A stretch of 10,427 bases of DNA from assembly GCA_964572225.1 (NCBI GenBank), contig CAZNFR010000106.1, forward strand, positions 1 to 10,427. The letters are read 5' to 3'. Within the stretch, counting starts at the first letter, position 1; each line of letters begins with the position of its first letter. Position numbers and translations under genes: made by a program. The notes beneath the pieces are model-generated. The model was given only the letters and a program-made list of their open reading frames with translations, did not search any database and was not told the origin of the DNA. Origin of the DNA: CAZNFR01 sp964572225. GTDB taxonomy: Bacteria; Bacteroidota; Bacteroidia; Bacteroidales; GCA-2748055. This document shows positions 1-5,988 of the stretch, piece by piece.

Positions 1-139
1 AATGGCCGATGCGGATTATGGCTATGTGGGGGCGGGACCGGGAAAAGTAACCTTGTACAAAGGAACGGAAGCCGTGAAAAAGAACATACCGGAAGAGGAT
101 GCGGTGGAGGAACTGCTGAGGGTTATCAGACAGAAATGA
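1..139 (+). CDS. C-terminal fragment of an unassigned protein
   Basis: An open frame enters from the left edge (complete codons from base 2) and stops at TGA 137-139. About 45 residues are visible. They include an aromatic and glycine-rich loop (DYGYVGAGPGK), a short LYKG strand, and an acidic amphipathic C-terminal helix (EEDAVEELLRVIRQK). The ATG at base 2 is probably internal, since no stop lies before it in the window. The piece looks like the end of a small alpha/beta redox domain, with a faint likeness to tails of siroheme nitrite/sulfite reductase-related proteins. That likeness is memory-based and weak, so no function is assigned. The gene is convergent with tetR, 48 bases away, and I saw no clear terminator hairpin in that gap. 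Confidence 0.6.
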   Translation, partial: MADADYGYVGAGPGKVTLYKGTEAVKKNIPEEDAVEELLRVIRQK

Positions 140-187
140 CCGCAGTTTGAATTGTGGGATCTGGTGGCGGAGTGATTGCCGGCGGGT

Positions 188-784
188 TTATCGTTTGATG
201 AGTCCGTAGAAGAGGAAGTTGATGAGGTTGTCGAGGCGGTCTTCGATGTTGCCATGTTCCTTTTTGATGAAGAGGGGGATTTCCAGGCCTTTCATGGCGG
301 TGGCGATGGCCACGGCGCCCAGCTCGGGGTCGTCGATCACAAACTCCTCTTTTTCAATGCCCGACTGAAGGATGCCGGTCACGATTTTGATCTCCTCGCG
401 GTCGAATTCACTGCGGATGTTTTCGATGAACTCGAGATGGCTGAGGTAGTCGCTTTTCAGGGCCGCGTAGAAATTGGACAGGTTTTTGAGCTTATGCATC
501 CGGAAAAGGATGTAGGTTTTGAGCTGGTCGATGGGGTCCTCTACCCGGGCCACCGCATCGCGAAGGTCTTCCCTCAGTTCGTCGGCTTCTTTCTCGACCA
601 CGGCCCGGAAGATATCCTCTTTGGAGGGGAAGTAGTAGTAAATGGATGATTTCCCTTTTTTAGCGGCAGAGGCGATCTCTTCCATGGTGGTTTTTTTGAA
701 ACCAAACCGGGTGAAAATCTTTCGGGCTACGTTGACAATCTTTTCCCTTACTTCATCTTTCTGCACGACCATGGCAGGAACCAT
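188..784 (-). CDS. TetR/AcrR family transcriptional regulator
   Basis: A 198-residue one-domain repressor of usual TetR length. The N-terminal DNA-binding domain spans roughly residues 10-60. It reads as helix 1 (REKIVNVARKIFTRFGFKK), then the HTH (TTMEEIASAAKKGKSSIYYYF), then the typical F-PSKEDIFRAVVE continuation. Residues 65-198 are the variable ligand-binding and dimerisation helices, so the ligand cannot be read. The ATG at 784 is the longest start. A second in-frame ATG at 772 (Met5) is equally plausible, because the predicted promoter leaves only about 8-10 leader bases before 784. It lies 186 bases downstream of rnr on the same strand but has its own promoter. No pump or enzyme partner is visible; the target may be itself or the gene entering at the left edge. 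Family call is firm, role unknown. Confidence 0.93.
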   Translation of the reverse strand: MVPAMVVQKDEVREKIVNVARKIFTRFGFKKTTMEEIASAAKKGKSSIYYYFPSKEDIFRAVVEKEADELREDLRDAVARVEDPIDQLKTYILFRMHKLKNLSNFYAALKSDYLSHLEFIENIRSEFDREEIKIVTGILQSGIEKEEFVIDDPELGAVAIATAMKGLEIPLFIKKEHGNIEDRLDNLINFLFYGLIKR

Positions 785-797
785 TTAGGATACCCTT

Positions 798-828
798 CAA
801 AAATATATCAGCGGGAAAATTAATCCAA
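798..828 (-). promoter_or_regulatory. Bacteroidota-type promoter of tetR
   Basis: On the minus strand a TTG (-33 element, 826-828) is followed after exactly 20 bases by TATTTTTG (798-805), a full match to the Bacteroidota -7 consensus TAnnTTTG. The -7 box ends 13 bases before the ATG at 784, which implies a very short leader. Called by eye; no transcript data. Confidence 0.6.
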
Positions 829-915
829 ATTTTTGTCGAATTTTTCGGTCTGAAATTCGAATAAATTACACAGGAGTTTAGATAACTGAATTACAAGTAC
901 ATATAAAGGATCGAT

Positions 916-945
916 TTTCCCCGAAAGAAAATAAAATCGGGGAAA
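916..945. terminator. Hairpin after rnr, possible terminator
   Basis: A perfect 9-bp inverted repeat: TTTCCCCGA at 916-924 pairs with TCGGGGAAA at 937-945 around a 12-base A-rich loop. It begins about 26 bases after the rnr stop codon, the expected place for a 3' hairpin. On the rnr transcript the stem is not followed by a long U run, so it may terminate weakly or protect the 3' end. A second copy of TCGGGGAA at 957-964 could pair with the same left arm. Confidence 0.5.
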
Positions 946-970
946 GTTGAAAAATGTCGGGGAAGGGTTT

Positions 971-3157
971 TCATTCTTCCACCAAGCTGAAGTCGAGTTG
1001 GCGTTTGGCCAGGTTGGCATTTCTGACGGTAATTTTGATTTCGTCGCCAAGCTGGAATATTTTTTTATTGTGTCGGCCCACGATCTGGTAGTTATCTTCA
1101 TCGAATTCGTAGAAATCGTCCATAAGTTGCTGGACGGGGATCATTCCTTCGCATTTGTTATCGATGATCTCGGCGAAGATTCCCCAGTCGGTCAGTCCGG
1201 AGATGATGGCATCGAATTCCTGTCCGACTTTATCCTCCATGAACTGGACCTGTTTGTATTTGATGGAGGCTCTTTCGGCGTCCATGGCCTGTTTTTCCAT
1301 GTCGGAGCAGTGGACGCATCGCTGTTCGTATTTCTTTTTGTTTTTGGAATCTCCGTTGTTGAGGTAATGTTGGAGGAGGCGGTGGACCATCATATCGGGG
1401 TATCGGCGGATAGGGGAGGTGAAGTGGGTGTAATGTTTGAAAGCGAGTCCGTAATGTCCGATGTTGGTGGTTGAATACCGGGCTTTGGCCATGGATCTTA
1501 CGGCCAGGGTTTCGATCACGTTTTGTTCTTTTTTGCCCTCTACCTGATCCAGGAGTTTATTGAGGGATTTGGAAAGTGCGGTGCCTCCTCCCATATTGAG
1601 GGAGTATCCGAATTTCCGGATGAAGTTATTGAAGCTTTCCAGTTTTTCGGGATCGGGTTTATCGTGGATACGGTAGACGAAGGTTTTGGGTGTCTGCTGG
1701 GAATCGGCATTGGTTGCGGTGATTTCCTGCCGGTATTTTCCGCCGCGGTTAATGAATTCGGAGACGGTTCGGTTTGCAAGCAGCATGAATTCTTCGATAA
1801 GCTGATTGGATTCTTTTTGTTCCTTAAAGTACACTCCGGTTGGATTTCCATCCTCGTCGATATGGAATTTCACTTCGATACGGTCGAAAGCGATGGCGCC
1901 GTGGTCGAATCGTTTTTGTCTGAGCTTTTGGGCCAGATCGTGCATGCTCAGGATCTCCTCTTTTTTGTCTCCCTCTTTTCCCTTAATTATTTCCTGAGCT
2001 TCTTCGTAGTTGAACCGGCGTTGGGATTTGATGATGGTGCGGCCAATCCATTCATTTATCACTTCGGCTTTTTGGTTCATTTCGAAGACCGCTGAGAAGC
2101 AGAGTTTTTCTTCGTCGGGTCGGAGGGAGCAGATGAAATTTGACAGACGTTCCGGGAGCATGGGCACTACGCGGTCAACCAGGTACACCGAGGTGGCGCG
2201 CTGGAAGGCCTCTTCGTCGAGCGGGGTTTTAGGGTTGACGTAATGGGTAACATCGGCGATATGAACACCAATTTCTACATTTCCGTTTTCGAGTTTCCGG
2301 AAGGAAAGGGCATCGTCGAAATCCTTGGCATCGTGGGGATCGATGGTAAAACAGGAGGTATCTCTGAAGTCTCTTCTTTTTTGTATCTCCTCGGGGGAGA
2401 TTTTTTCGTTGATTTTTTTGGCTTCCTGATCTATTTCGTCGGGGAAATGGTAGGGCAGGTCGAACTCGGCGAGGATGGCGTGCATTTCCACGTCATTTTC
2501 CCCCGGATTGCCCAGGACTTCGACCACTTCGCCCAGGGGATTTTTCATATTCTTGGGCCAGGAGGTGATTTTTGCGATGGCTTTTTGTCCGTTTTTAGCC
2601 CCGTTAAGTTTGTCGAGTGGGATAAAAAGATCGTAGGGCATTTTTTTGTTTTCCACCTGGAGGAAGGCGAACTGGGGGGAGATATCGATAATGCCCACAA
2701 AGCTGTCTCTCGAACGTTTGAGGATCTCCATCACTTCGCCTTCGAGCCGGCCTCTTCTTCTGCGTGCAGGGTAAACATAGACTTTCACGGTATCACCGTC
2801 GAGTGCGGTATGAAGAAGGTTCCGGGGGATGAATACATCCTCTTCCATATCTTCGGTTACGAGGAATCCGTAGCCATGCTGGGTCATATCAATTTTCCCT
2901 ATGAGTTGTCCGCCTTTCGTCTTCAGCTTGTATTTACCTGCAGAAACGGCTTCGACCGAACCGTTTTTCTCCAGATCATTAAGAACCTGGACCACCAGTT
3001 GCCGCTGATCGTGAGCTTTGATATTCAGGACCTTGGAGATCTGTTTATAGTTAAAGGTTTTCCCGGGATGGGTGGAGATCACGCCCAGCACCATTCGGCT
3101 GAGGGTATCTTTGGTATAGGTACGGGGTGATTTCTTATGGTATTTCTTTTTTGCCAT
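971..3157 (-). CDS. rnr: Ribonuclease R (RNase II/RNB family 3'-5' exoribonuclease)
   Basis: Processive hydrolytic 3'-5' exoribonuclease that degrades structured RNA and takes part in mRNA and rRNA turnover in the cytoplasm. With the ATG at 3157 the protein has 728 residues; a TTG three codons upstream is possible but less likely. Domains in order are a winged-helix N-terminus (about 16-80), two cold-shock OB folds (about 82-215), the RNB catalytic domain (about 262-595) and an S1 domain (about 644-726). Metal-binding motif TIDPHDAKDFDDA puts acidic ligands at D273, D279, D281 and D282. The second RNB signature, HFTSPIRRYPDMMVHRLL, begins near residue 578. The S1 start is VGQEFDAIISGLTDWGIFAEI-like. 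The chain ends right after S1, without the lysine-rich tail of E. coli RNase R, as is usual in Bacteroidota. Nothing looks broken. Transcribed toward tetR. Confidence 0.97.
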   Translation of the reverse strand: MAKKKYHKKSPRTYTKDTLSRMVLGVISTHPGKTFNYKQISKVLNIKAHDQRQLVVQVLNDLEKNGSVEAVSAGKYKLKTKGGQLIGKIDMTQHGYGFLVTEDMEEDVFIPRNLLHTALDGDTVKVYVYPARRRRGRLEGEVMEILKRSRDSFVGIIDISPQFAFLQVENKKMPYDLFIPLDKLNGAKNGQKAIAKITSWPKNMKNPLGEVVEVLGNPGENDVEMHAILAEFDLPYHFPDEIDQEAKKINEKISPEEIQKRRDFRDTSCFTIDPHDAKDFDDALSFRKLENGNVEIGVHIADVTHYVNPKTPLDEEAFQRATSVYLVDRVVPMLPERLSNFICSLRPDEEKLCFSAVFEMNQKAEVINEWIGRTIIKSQRRFNYEEAQEIIKGKEGDKKEEILSMHDLAQKLRQKRFDHGAIAFDRIEVKFHIDEDGNPTGVYFKEQKESNQLIEEFMLLANRTVSEFINRGGKYRQEITATNADSQQTPKTFVYRIHDKPDPEKLESFNNFIRKFGYSLNMGGGTALSKSLNKLLDQVEGKKEQNVIETLAVRSMAKARYSTTNIGHYGLAFKHYTHFTSPIRRYPDMMVHRLLQHYLNNGDSKNKKKYEQRCVHCSDMEKQAMDAERASIKYKQVQFMEDKVGQEFDAIISGLTDWGIFAEIIDNKCEGMIPVQQLMDDFYEFDEDNYQIVGRHNKKIFQLGDEIKITVRNANLAKRQLDFSLVEE

Positions 3158-3201
3158 GCCATTCAAATTTCCGGGGAAGTTAGGGAAATTGCACGGAAAA
3201 A

Positions 3202-3213
3202 CCGTTTAAACGG
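3202..3213. repeat. 12-bp palindrome upstream of rnr
   Basis: CCGTTTAAACGG is a perfect self-complementary 12-mer centred about 50 bases upstream of the rnr ATG. This is where an operator or activator site could lie. A weak promoter-like pair (GTG, 20 bases, GAAATTTG) lies between it and the start codon. No regulator is known for it, so the role is open. Confidence 0.35.
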
Positions 3214-3412
3214 GGCGTTAATCTGGAAAGGACTCTGGAATTAGCAGTGATAAGTGGGGTTGCCGGAAATAGAAGCCAGGAAGGGATAGGACAGACTCAT
3301 GGTTCAGTAAGTTAAAGTTTGAAAACCTGGTAACAAAAATACCTTATTTAAGAAATACTTATAAAAAACATATACAATTAATTAATACAATATCAATAGA
3401 TTATAATAAAAT

Positions 3413-3460
3413 AATAACGTTATTAATGCCGTTATTAATGCCGTTATTAATAACGGCATT
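3413..3460. repeat. Tandem 12-mer (three copies) ending in a 24-bp palindrome
   Basis: The 12-base unit CGTTATTAATGC occurs at 3418-3429 and 3430-3441, and a third partial copy starts at 3442. The third copy folds back on itself, giving a perfect 24-bp palindrome at 3437-3460 (left half AATGCCGTTATT, right half its complement). The left end is itself a 14-bp palindrome, TAATAACGTTATTA, at 3413-3426. As DNA it offers several overlapping dyad sites; as RNA it offers alternative hairpins. It has no obvious U-tract terminator form and no neighbouring start codon close enough to be a certain operator. Confidence 0.7.
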
Positions 3461-3606
3461 TCTTTCATTACCTGCTGACAAATATCAGGTTCGTTTTCCG
3501 TTACGGCAGCGACTCAATGTGGGATACCTTTTCTTAGATGCCTTCATGTTCCTGTCCTCTACCTGTCAGAACCAGGCTATTCAGTGTAATCTCCCGGCTA
3601 AATCAT

Positions 3607-3634
3607 GGATCCCGGCTGGTGGATCCGGGAATCC
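3607..3634. repeat. Imperfect inverted repeat, REP-like
   Basis: GGATCCCGG at 3607-3615 faces CCGGGAATCC at 3625-3634, giving a 9-bp GC-rich stem with one bulged A and a 9-base loop. It lies in non-coding sequence about 90 bases before the lipoprotein gene and is not followed by a T run. It may be a copy of a dispersed repeat or a relic of an element end; one copy cannot settle this. Confidence 0.45.
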
Positions 3635-3723
3635 GTCCTTGAGATAATCAAAAATACCAGGTAAGCAGTATTCCATTAATCATTTTTCTTTACCTTTAAT
3701 TATAAATTTTATATACCATTGAT

Positions 3724-4194
3724 ATGAACTCGATTAACCACAAAAAACTAGGATCCGTTTTACTGGTAATTGTTTTGAGCCTCTCAATATCCTGTGAAAA
3801 GACCGAAGATCCGACATATTTGGATCAATGGTTAGGCATGTATGAAGGTTCCGCTTACTCTTGGTCCAAAGAGTGGGACTCTTCTAATGATAGTAGTATC
3901 TTAAGGGAGAGTTTTTGGACAGTACTCGCTGAAGTTCAAAAAGGTGAAATAGATTCTTCACTCTCAATTACACTTGTATTTGAGGGGCTTACAAATGATA
4001 GAATAAGAACAACCACTCACAGCGATTTATTAATCTCGGACTTAGGTTATCATAAATCTTCTTCGGGAGGTGGAAGTAGCTATTCGCATGTTATAATACA
4101 ATTTGATGCAGATTCCTTGCACTATTCTTCCTTTAGTCATTCCGGAATTGCCTCTCAAGGTGGGACAGATTTCGGTATTGCAAAGAAGCAATAG
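3724..4194 (+). CDS. Small lipoprotein of unknown function
   Basis: A 156-residue protein with a clear lipoprotein signal: positively charged start (MNSINHKK), hydrophobic stretch about residues 10-22, and cleavage before Cys24 (LSIS-C). The mature part is about 133 residues. It begins with an acidic linker (CEKTEDP), then YLDQWLGMYEGSAYSW, then alternating serine, threonine and hydrophobic residues typical of a small beta-rich fold, and a Ser-Gly run (SSSGGGSS) near residue 113. W, Y and G in the WLGMYEGS stretch resemble the start of lipocalin-like or beta-sandwich lipoproteins common in Bacteroidota, but I cannot name the family. It has no gene partner: 566 bases precede it and 335 follow. 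It lies in the AT-rich block on the strand opposite to rnr and deoC. Probably periplasmic or outer-membrane anchored. Confidence 0.8.
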   Translation: MNSINHKKLGSVLLVIVLSLSISCEKTEDPTYLDQWLGMYEGSAYSWSKEWDSSNDSSILRESFWTVLAEVQKGEIDSSLSITLVFEGLTNDRIRTTTHSDLLISDLGYHKSSSGGGSSYSHVIIQFDADSLHYSSFSHSGIASQGGTDFGIAKKQ

Positions 4195-4429
4195 AATAGT
4201 ATTTTCATTAAACGCCTGCCAGCCGTAAACACATCCTGTTTGCATACCCTAAGAATTAGACTTAACAAGCAAAGTGGCAAAAAAGAAGGATTGCCAACGC
4301 ACTAAGCAGGAGTGCTCCTACCTATCCCACAACCGTCCTTTCTCAGTAACACACATGCATTTTTTAGCCAACCCACCTTCGTTGTGAAAGTATTTTAATA
4401 TTTGACAGGAAACCAGATTTAATGAAAGT

Positions 4430-4482
4430 ACCATAAAGTTTAATAATATTTAATTTACAACATAAATGCAACTATAAAGTTG
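4430..4482 (+). promoter_or_regulatory. Presumed autoregulatory operators of the toxin-antitoxin operon
   Basis: CAACT-ATAA-AGTTG at 4469-4482 is a perfect 5-bp dyad with a 4-base spacer. It is similar in form to the AGGT-type dyads that MqsA binds at mqsRA. An upstream element at 4430-4440 (ACCATAAAGTT) matches 10 of 11 bases of ACTATAAAGTT at 4471-4481, shifted by 41 bases, close to four helical turns. The dyad covers the -33 element, as expected for repression by the antitoxin. Binding itself is inferred. Confidence 0.55.
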
Positions 4483-4510
4483 TTATACATAAAAATTCGT
4501 TATATCTTTA
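4480..4510 (+). promoter_or_regulatory. Promoter of the toxin-antitoxin operon
   Basis: TTG at 4480-4482, then 20 bases, then TATCTTTA at 4503-4510, seven of eight matches to TAnnTTTG. The box ends 19 bases before the toxin ATG at 4530, so the leader is short. The spacing equals that of the tetR and gntR promoters in this window. Confidence 0.6.
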
Positions 4511-4529
4511 CACTGAATTAAATTTACAA

Positions 4530-4889
4530 ATGGCATCGAAACAAGAAGTTGAAAAATACTTAATGGAACTAAAGGTGAAGATAAAAATATTCGGTATACT
4601 GTTTCTTGATGACCGCGGCAAGAATCAACAAACGCTGCATGATTTAGAAATAACACCTGCCAAACGTAAAGAAATTATAAGTTCGTTAAAGGTCGAAGAT
4701 TATTCACAAGGCCCTTTAGACGAAAAAATGCGGGGCATATTACCTATGTGGGTTTTTGGCAAGCAGGTAAAAAAGAAAGAAGTGTACATCAAATTGAGTA
4801 TGGGAATTGAAAACAATGGAGCGGTTTGTATTTCCTTTCATATTGCCGAACACCCAATGAATTATCCATTAAAAAAACAAACATCATGA
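4530..4889 (+). CDS. MqsR-like toxin (putative mRNA interferase)
   Basis: A 119-residue, highly basic protein, first gene of a two-gene operon. By eye the C-terminal half follows MqsR: KKKEVYIKLSMG and VCISFH match the VYLKITV and LIVSF strands of E. coli MqsR, including its tyrosine (here Tyr86). The N-terminal half has VEKYLMELKVK, then DDRGKNQQTLHDLEITPAKRKEII and VEDYSQGP, as in the MqsR fold. A C-terminal FHIAEHPMNYP extension (from residue 103) is absent from E. coli MqsR and seems typical of Bacteroidota relatives. MqsR is a ribosome-independent endoribonuclease. Positions of E. coli Lys56 and Gln68 appear to be Gln60 and Val75 here, so activity and specificity may differ. Toxin-before-antitoxin order and the ATGA overlap with the next gene support the call. 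It could also belong to a sister RelE-fold family. Confidence 0.75.
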   Translation: MASKQEVEKYLMELKVKIKIFGILFLDDRGKNQQTLHDLEITPAKRKEIISSLKVEDYSQGPLDEKMRGILPMWVFGKQVKKKEVYIKLSMGIENNGAVCISFHIAEHPMNYPLKKQTS

Positions 4890-5884
4890 AAAGTCCATTT
4901 ACAGGTAAAGAAATGAGCATTGTAAAAGAGTGGAGAACCATGAGTTTTCGAAAAGACGAATTCAAGGTGTTATTTCATTCCTACAAATGCGAAGATACAG
5001 GCGAGCAGTTTGAGGATGATGCATTTGCCCAATTGAATTACAATCAATTAGTAAATCAATATAGGGTAAAATATAGCATCCCCTTTCCCGAACAAATTAT
5101 TTCAATTCGGGAAAAGTATAATCTTTCAGCTGCAAAAATGGCCGAGATATTAGGTTTTGGCATTAATGGATATCGTCAATACGAAGGTGGTGAAGTGCCA
5201 AACCAGTCAAACGCCAAATTAATCCAGTTAGCCGACGACCCACATGAGTTTAAAAAGCTGGTTAATTACTGTACGACACTTGACAAGAAATTTGTAGAAA
5301 AAACGCATAAGACAATTGATATTTTATTGGAAGAGCAAAAGAAGAGTAAATTTGAAAGGCAATTGGAGAATTACTTCTTTGGTACATGCCTTCCCAACAA
5401 TCTGACAGGATTTAAAACACCTGATTTTAGAAAGTTTTCAGAGATGGTTGTGTTTTTCACAGAGAAACTTGAACCATGGAAAACCAAGTTGAATAAGCTT
5501 TTGTTCTATGCAGATTTTATCATGTATAAACAAACAGGATTTTCAATGAGTGGCGTTCAGTATCGAGCCATTCCTATGGGGCCAGTGCCTAATAATTTCA
5601 ATAGTATTTTCGAATATTTAGCCAATAAAGAAGAATTGAATATTTATTACACCAATTTTGCCGATGGTGGTACTGGAGAACAATTTAAGCCAAATCCAAA
5701 CAATACTTTTGATAAGGAATTGTTTACCGAAAATGAATTGCAAGTATTAGAATCGGTAGCAAAAAGATTTAAAACCACATCGACAAACGATATGATAGAA
5801 ATCAGTCATAAAGAAAAAGCCTGGATTGAAAATAATGCAGAAAGAAACCTGATTGATTATAATTATAGTTTCGAATTAAATTGA
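4886..5884 (+). CDS. Antitoxin: MqsA-like HTH fused to SocA/Panacea (DUF4065) domain
   Basis: 332 residues from the ATG at 4886, which shares ATGA with the toxin stop; the longer frame back to 4826 would overlap the toxin by 60 bases and adds nothing family-like. Residues 1-60 resemble the MqsA/YgiT zinc-ribbon region, but the first CxxC is replaced by SPFTG and only Cys35 remains, so zinc binding is probably lost. Residues 65-115 are an Xre/MqsA-type HTH (EQIISIREKYNLSAAKMAEI, then GINGYRQYEGGEVPNQSN). After a linker, residues 180-315 form the DUF4065 domain: NKLLFYADFIMYKQTG, GVQYRAIPMGPVPN and SHKEKAW are its landmarks. This domain is known from the SocA proteolytic-adaptor antitoxin and from the widespread Panacea antitoxins that neutralise many unrelated toxins. 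Likely role: binds the toxin and, with the HTH, represses its own operon. Confidence 0.88.
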   Translation: MKSPFTGKEMSIVKEWRTMSFRKDEFKVLFHSYKCEDTGEQFEDDAFAQLNYNQLVNQYRVKYSIPFPEQIISIREKYNLSAAKMAEILGFGINGYRQYEGGEVPNQSNAKLIQLADDPHEFKKLVNYCTTLDKKFVEKTHKTIDILLEEQKKSKFERQLENYFFGTCLPNNLTGFKTPDFRKFSEMVVFFTEKLEPWKTKLNKLLFYADFIMYKQTGFSMSGVQYRAIPMGPVPNNFNSIFEYLANKEELNIYYTNFADGGTGEQFKPNPNNTFDKELFTENELQVLESVAKRFKTTSTNDMIEISHKEKAWIENNAERNLIDYNYSFELN

Positions 5885-5903
5885 AAAGGTTTCGAATTTA
5901 TCC

Positions 5904-5949
5904 GACAGTTTAAAGGCGAAACAACCAGGTTTCGCCTTTTACAACTGTC
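5904..5949. terminator. Bidirectional two-tier hairpin terminator
   Basis: A perfect 11-bp inner stem, AAAGGCGAAAC (5912-5922) with GTTTCGCCTTT (5929-5939), encloses a 6-base loop. A further perfect 7-bp outer stem, GACAGTT (5904-5910) with AACTGTC (5943-5949), is separated by a small internal loop. The inner stem has A on the left and T on the right, so it can work for both convergent genes, the antitoxin gene (stop 5884) and deoC (stop 5989). Confidence 0.85.
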
Positions 5950-5988
5950 AGATAGAAATTCAGAGTCTGGTTAATTAACGTAAGTCAG

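Larger units (their letters stand above)
3158..3723. other. 566-base gap: rnr upstream region and left end of AT-rich block
   Basis: No convincing gene is present. The first part, to about 3310, resembles the flanking chromosome in base composition and carries the rnr upstream region. From about 3330 to 3420 it becomes very AT-rich. Then come a tandem 12-mer and nested palindromes (3413-3460), a GC-richer non-coding stretch (about 3470-3645), and an imperfect hairpin (3607-3634). The last 70 bases before the lipoprotein gene are again AT-rich. A 73-codon open frame at 3426-3647 starts inside the tandem repeat and has no recognisable protein pattern, so I do not call it. The mix of palindromes and abrupt composition changes suggests a decayed mobile or acquired segment, but no transposase or integrase remnant could be identified. 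Confidence 0.6.
4195..4529. other. 335-base gap with a GC-richer non-coding segment
   Basis: No gene is seen. From about 4205 to 4385 the sequence is richer in G and C than the two genes beside it. It begins with AACGCCTGCCAGCCGTAAAC and ends with CACCTTCGTTGTG, the kind of edges seen in some cassette-type post-gene regions. It also holds a small hairpin, AGGAGTGCTCCT. From about 4390 the sequence is strongly AT-rich and contains the promoter and presumed operators of the toxin-antitoxin operon. I could not derive a proper integron recombination site with matching R and L boxes, so the cassette idea stays tentative. Confidence 0.5.

Noticed and set aside
971..3130. Long open frames opposite rnr (for example 2243-3130 and 1523-2095)
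   Set aside because: They mirror the codon pattern of rnr, and no motif or start signal supports them.
3540..3560. Minus-strand GAAGGCATCTAAG resembles a piece of bacterial 23S rRNA
   Set aside because: Only about 13 bases agree; sequence on both sides does not follow 23S rRNA.
3426..3647. 73-codon plus-strand open frame in the rnr-lipoprotein gap
   Set aside because: It starts inside the tandem repeat, runs through a hairpin, has no start signal and no protein-like pattern.
3158..4529. Search for CRISPR, tRNA or transposase remnants in the gaps
   Set aside because: Repeat units are too short and have no spacers; no cloverleaf and no transposase motif was seen.
4826..4885. Longer start for the antitoxin, adding 20 residues
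   Set aside because: It would overlap the toxin by 60 bases and the added residues do not resemble the family; the ATGA start at 4886 gives the normal MqsA-like N-terminus.
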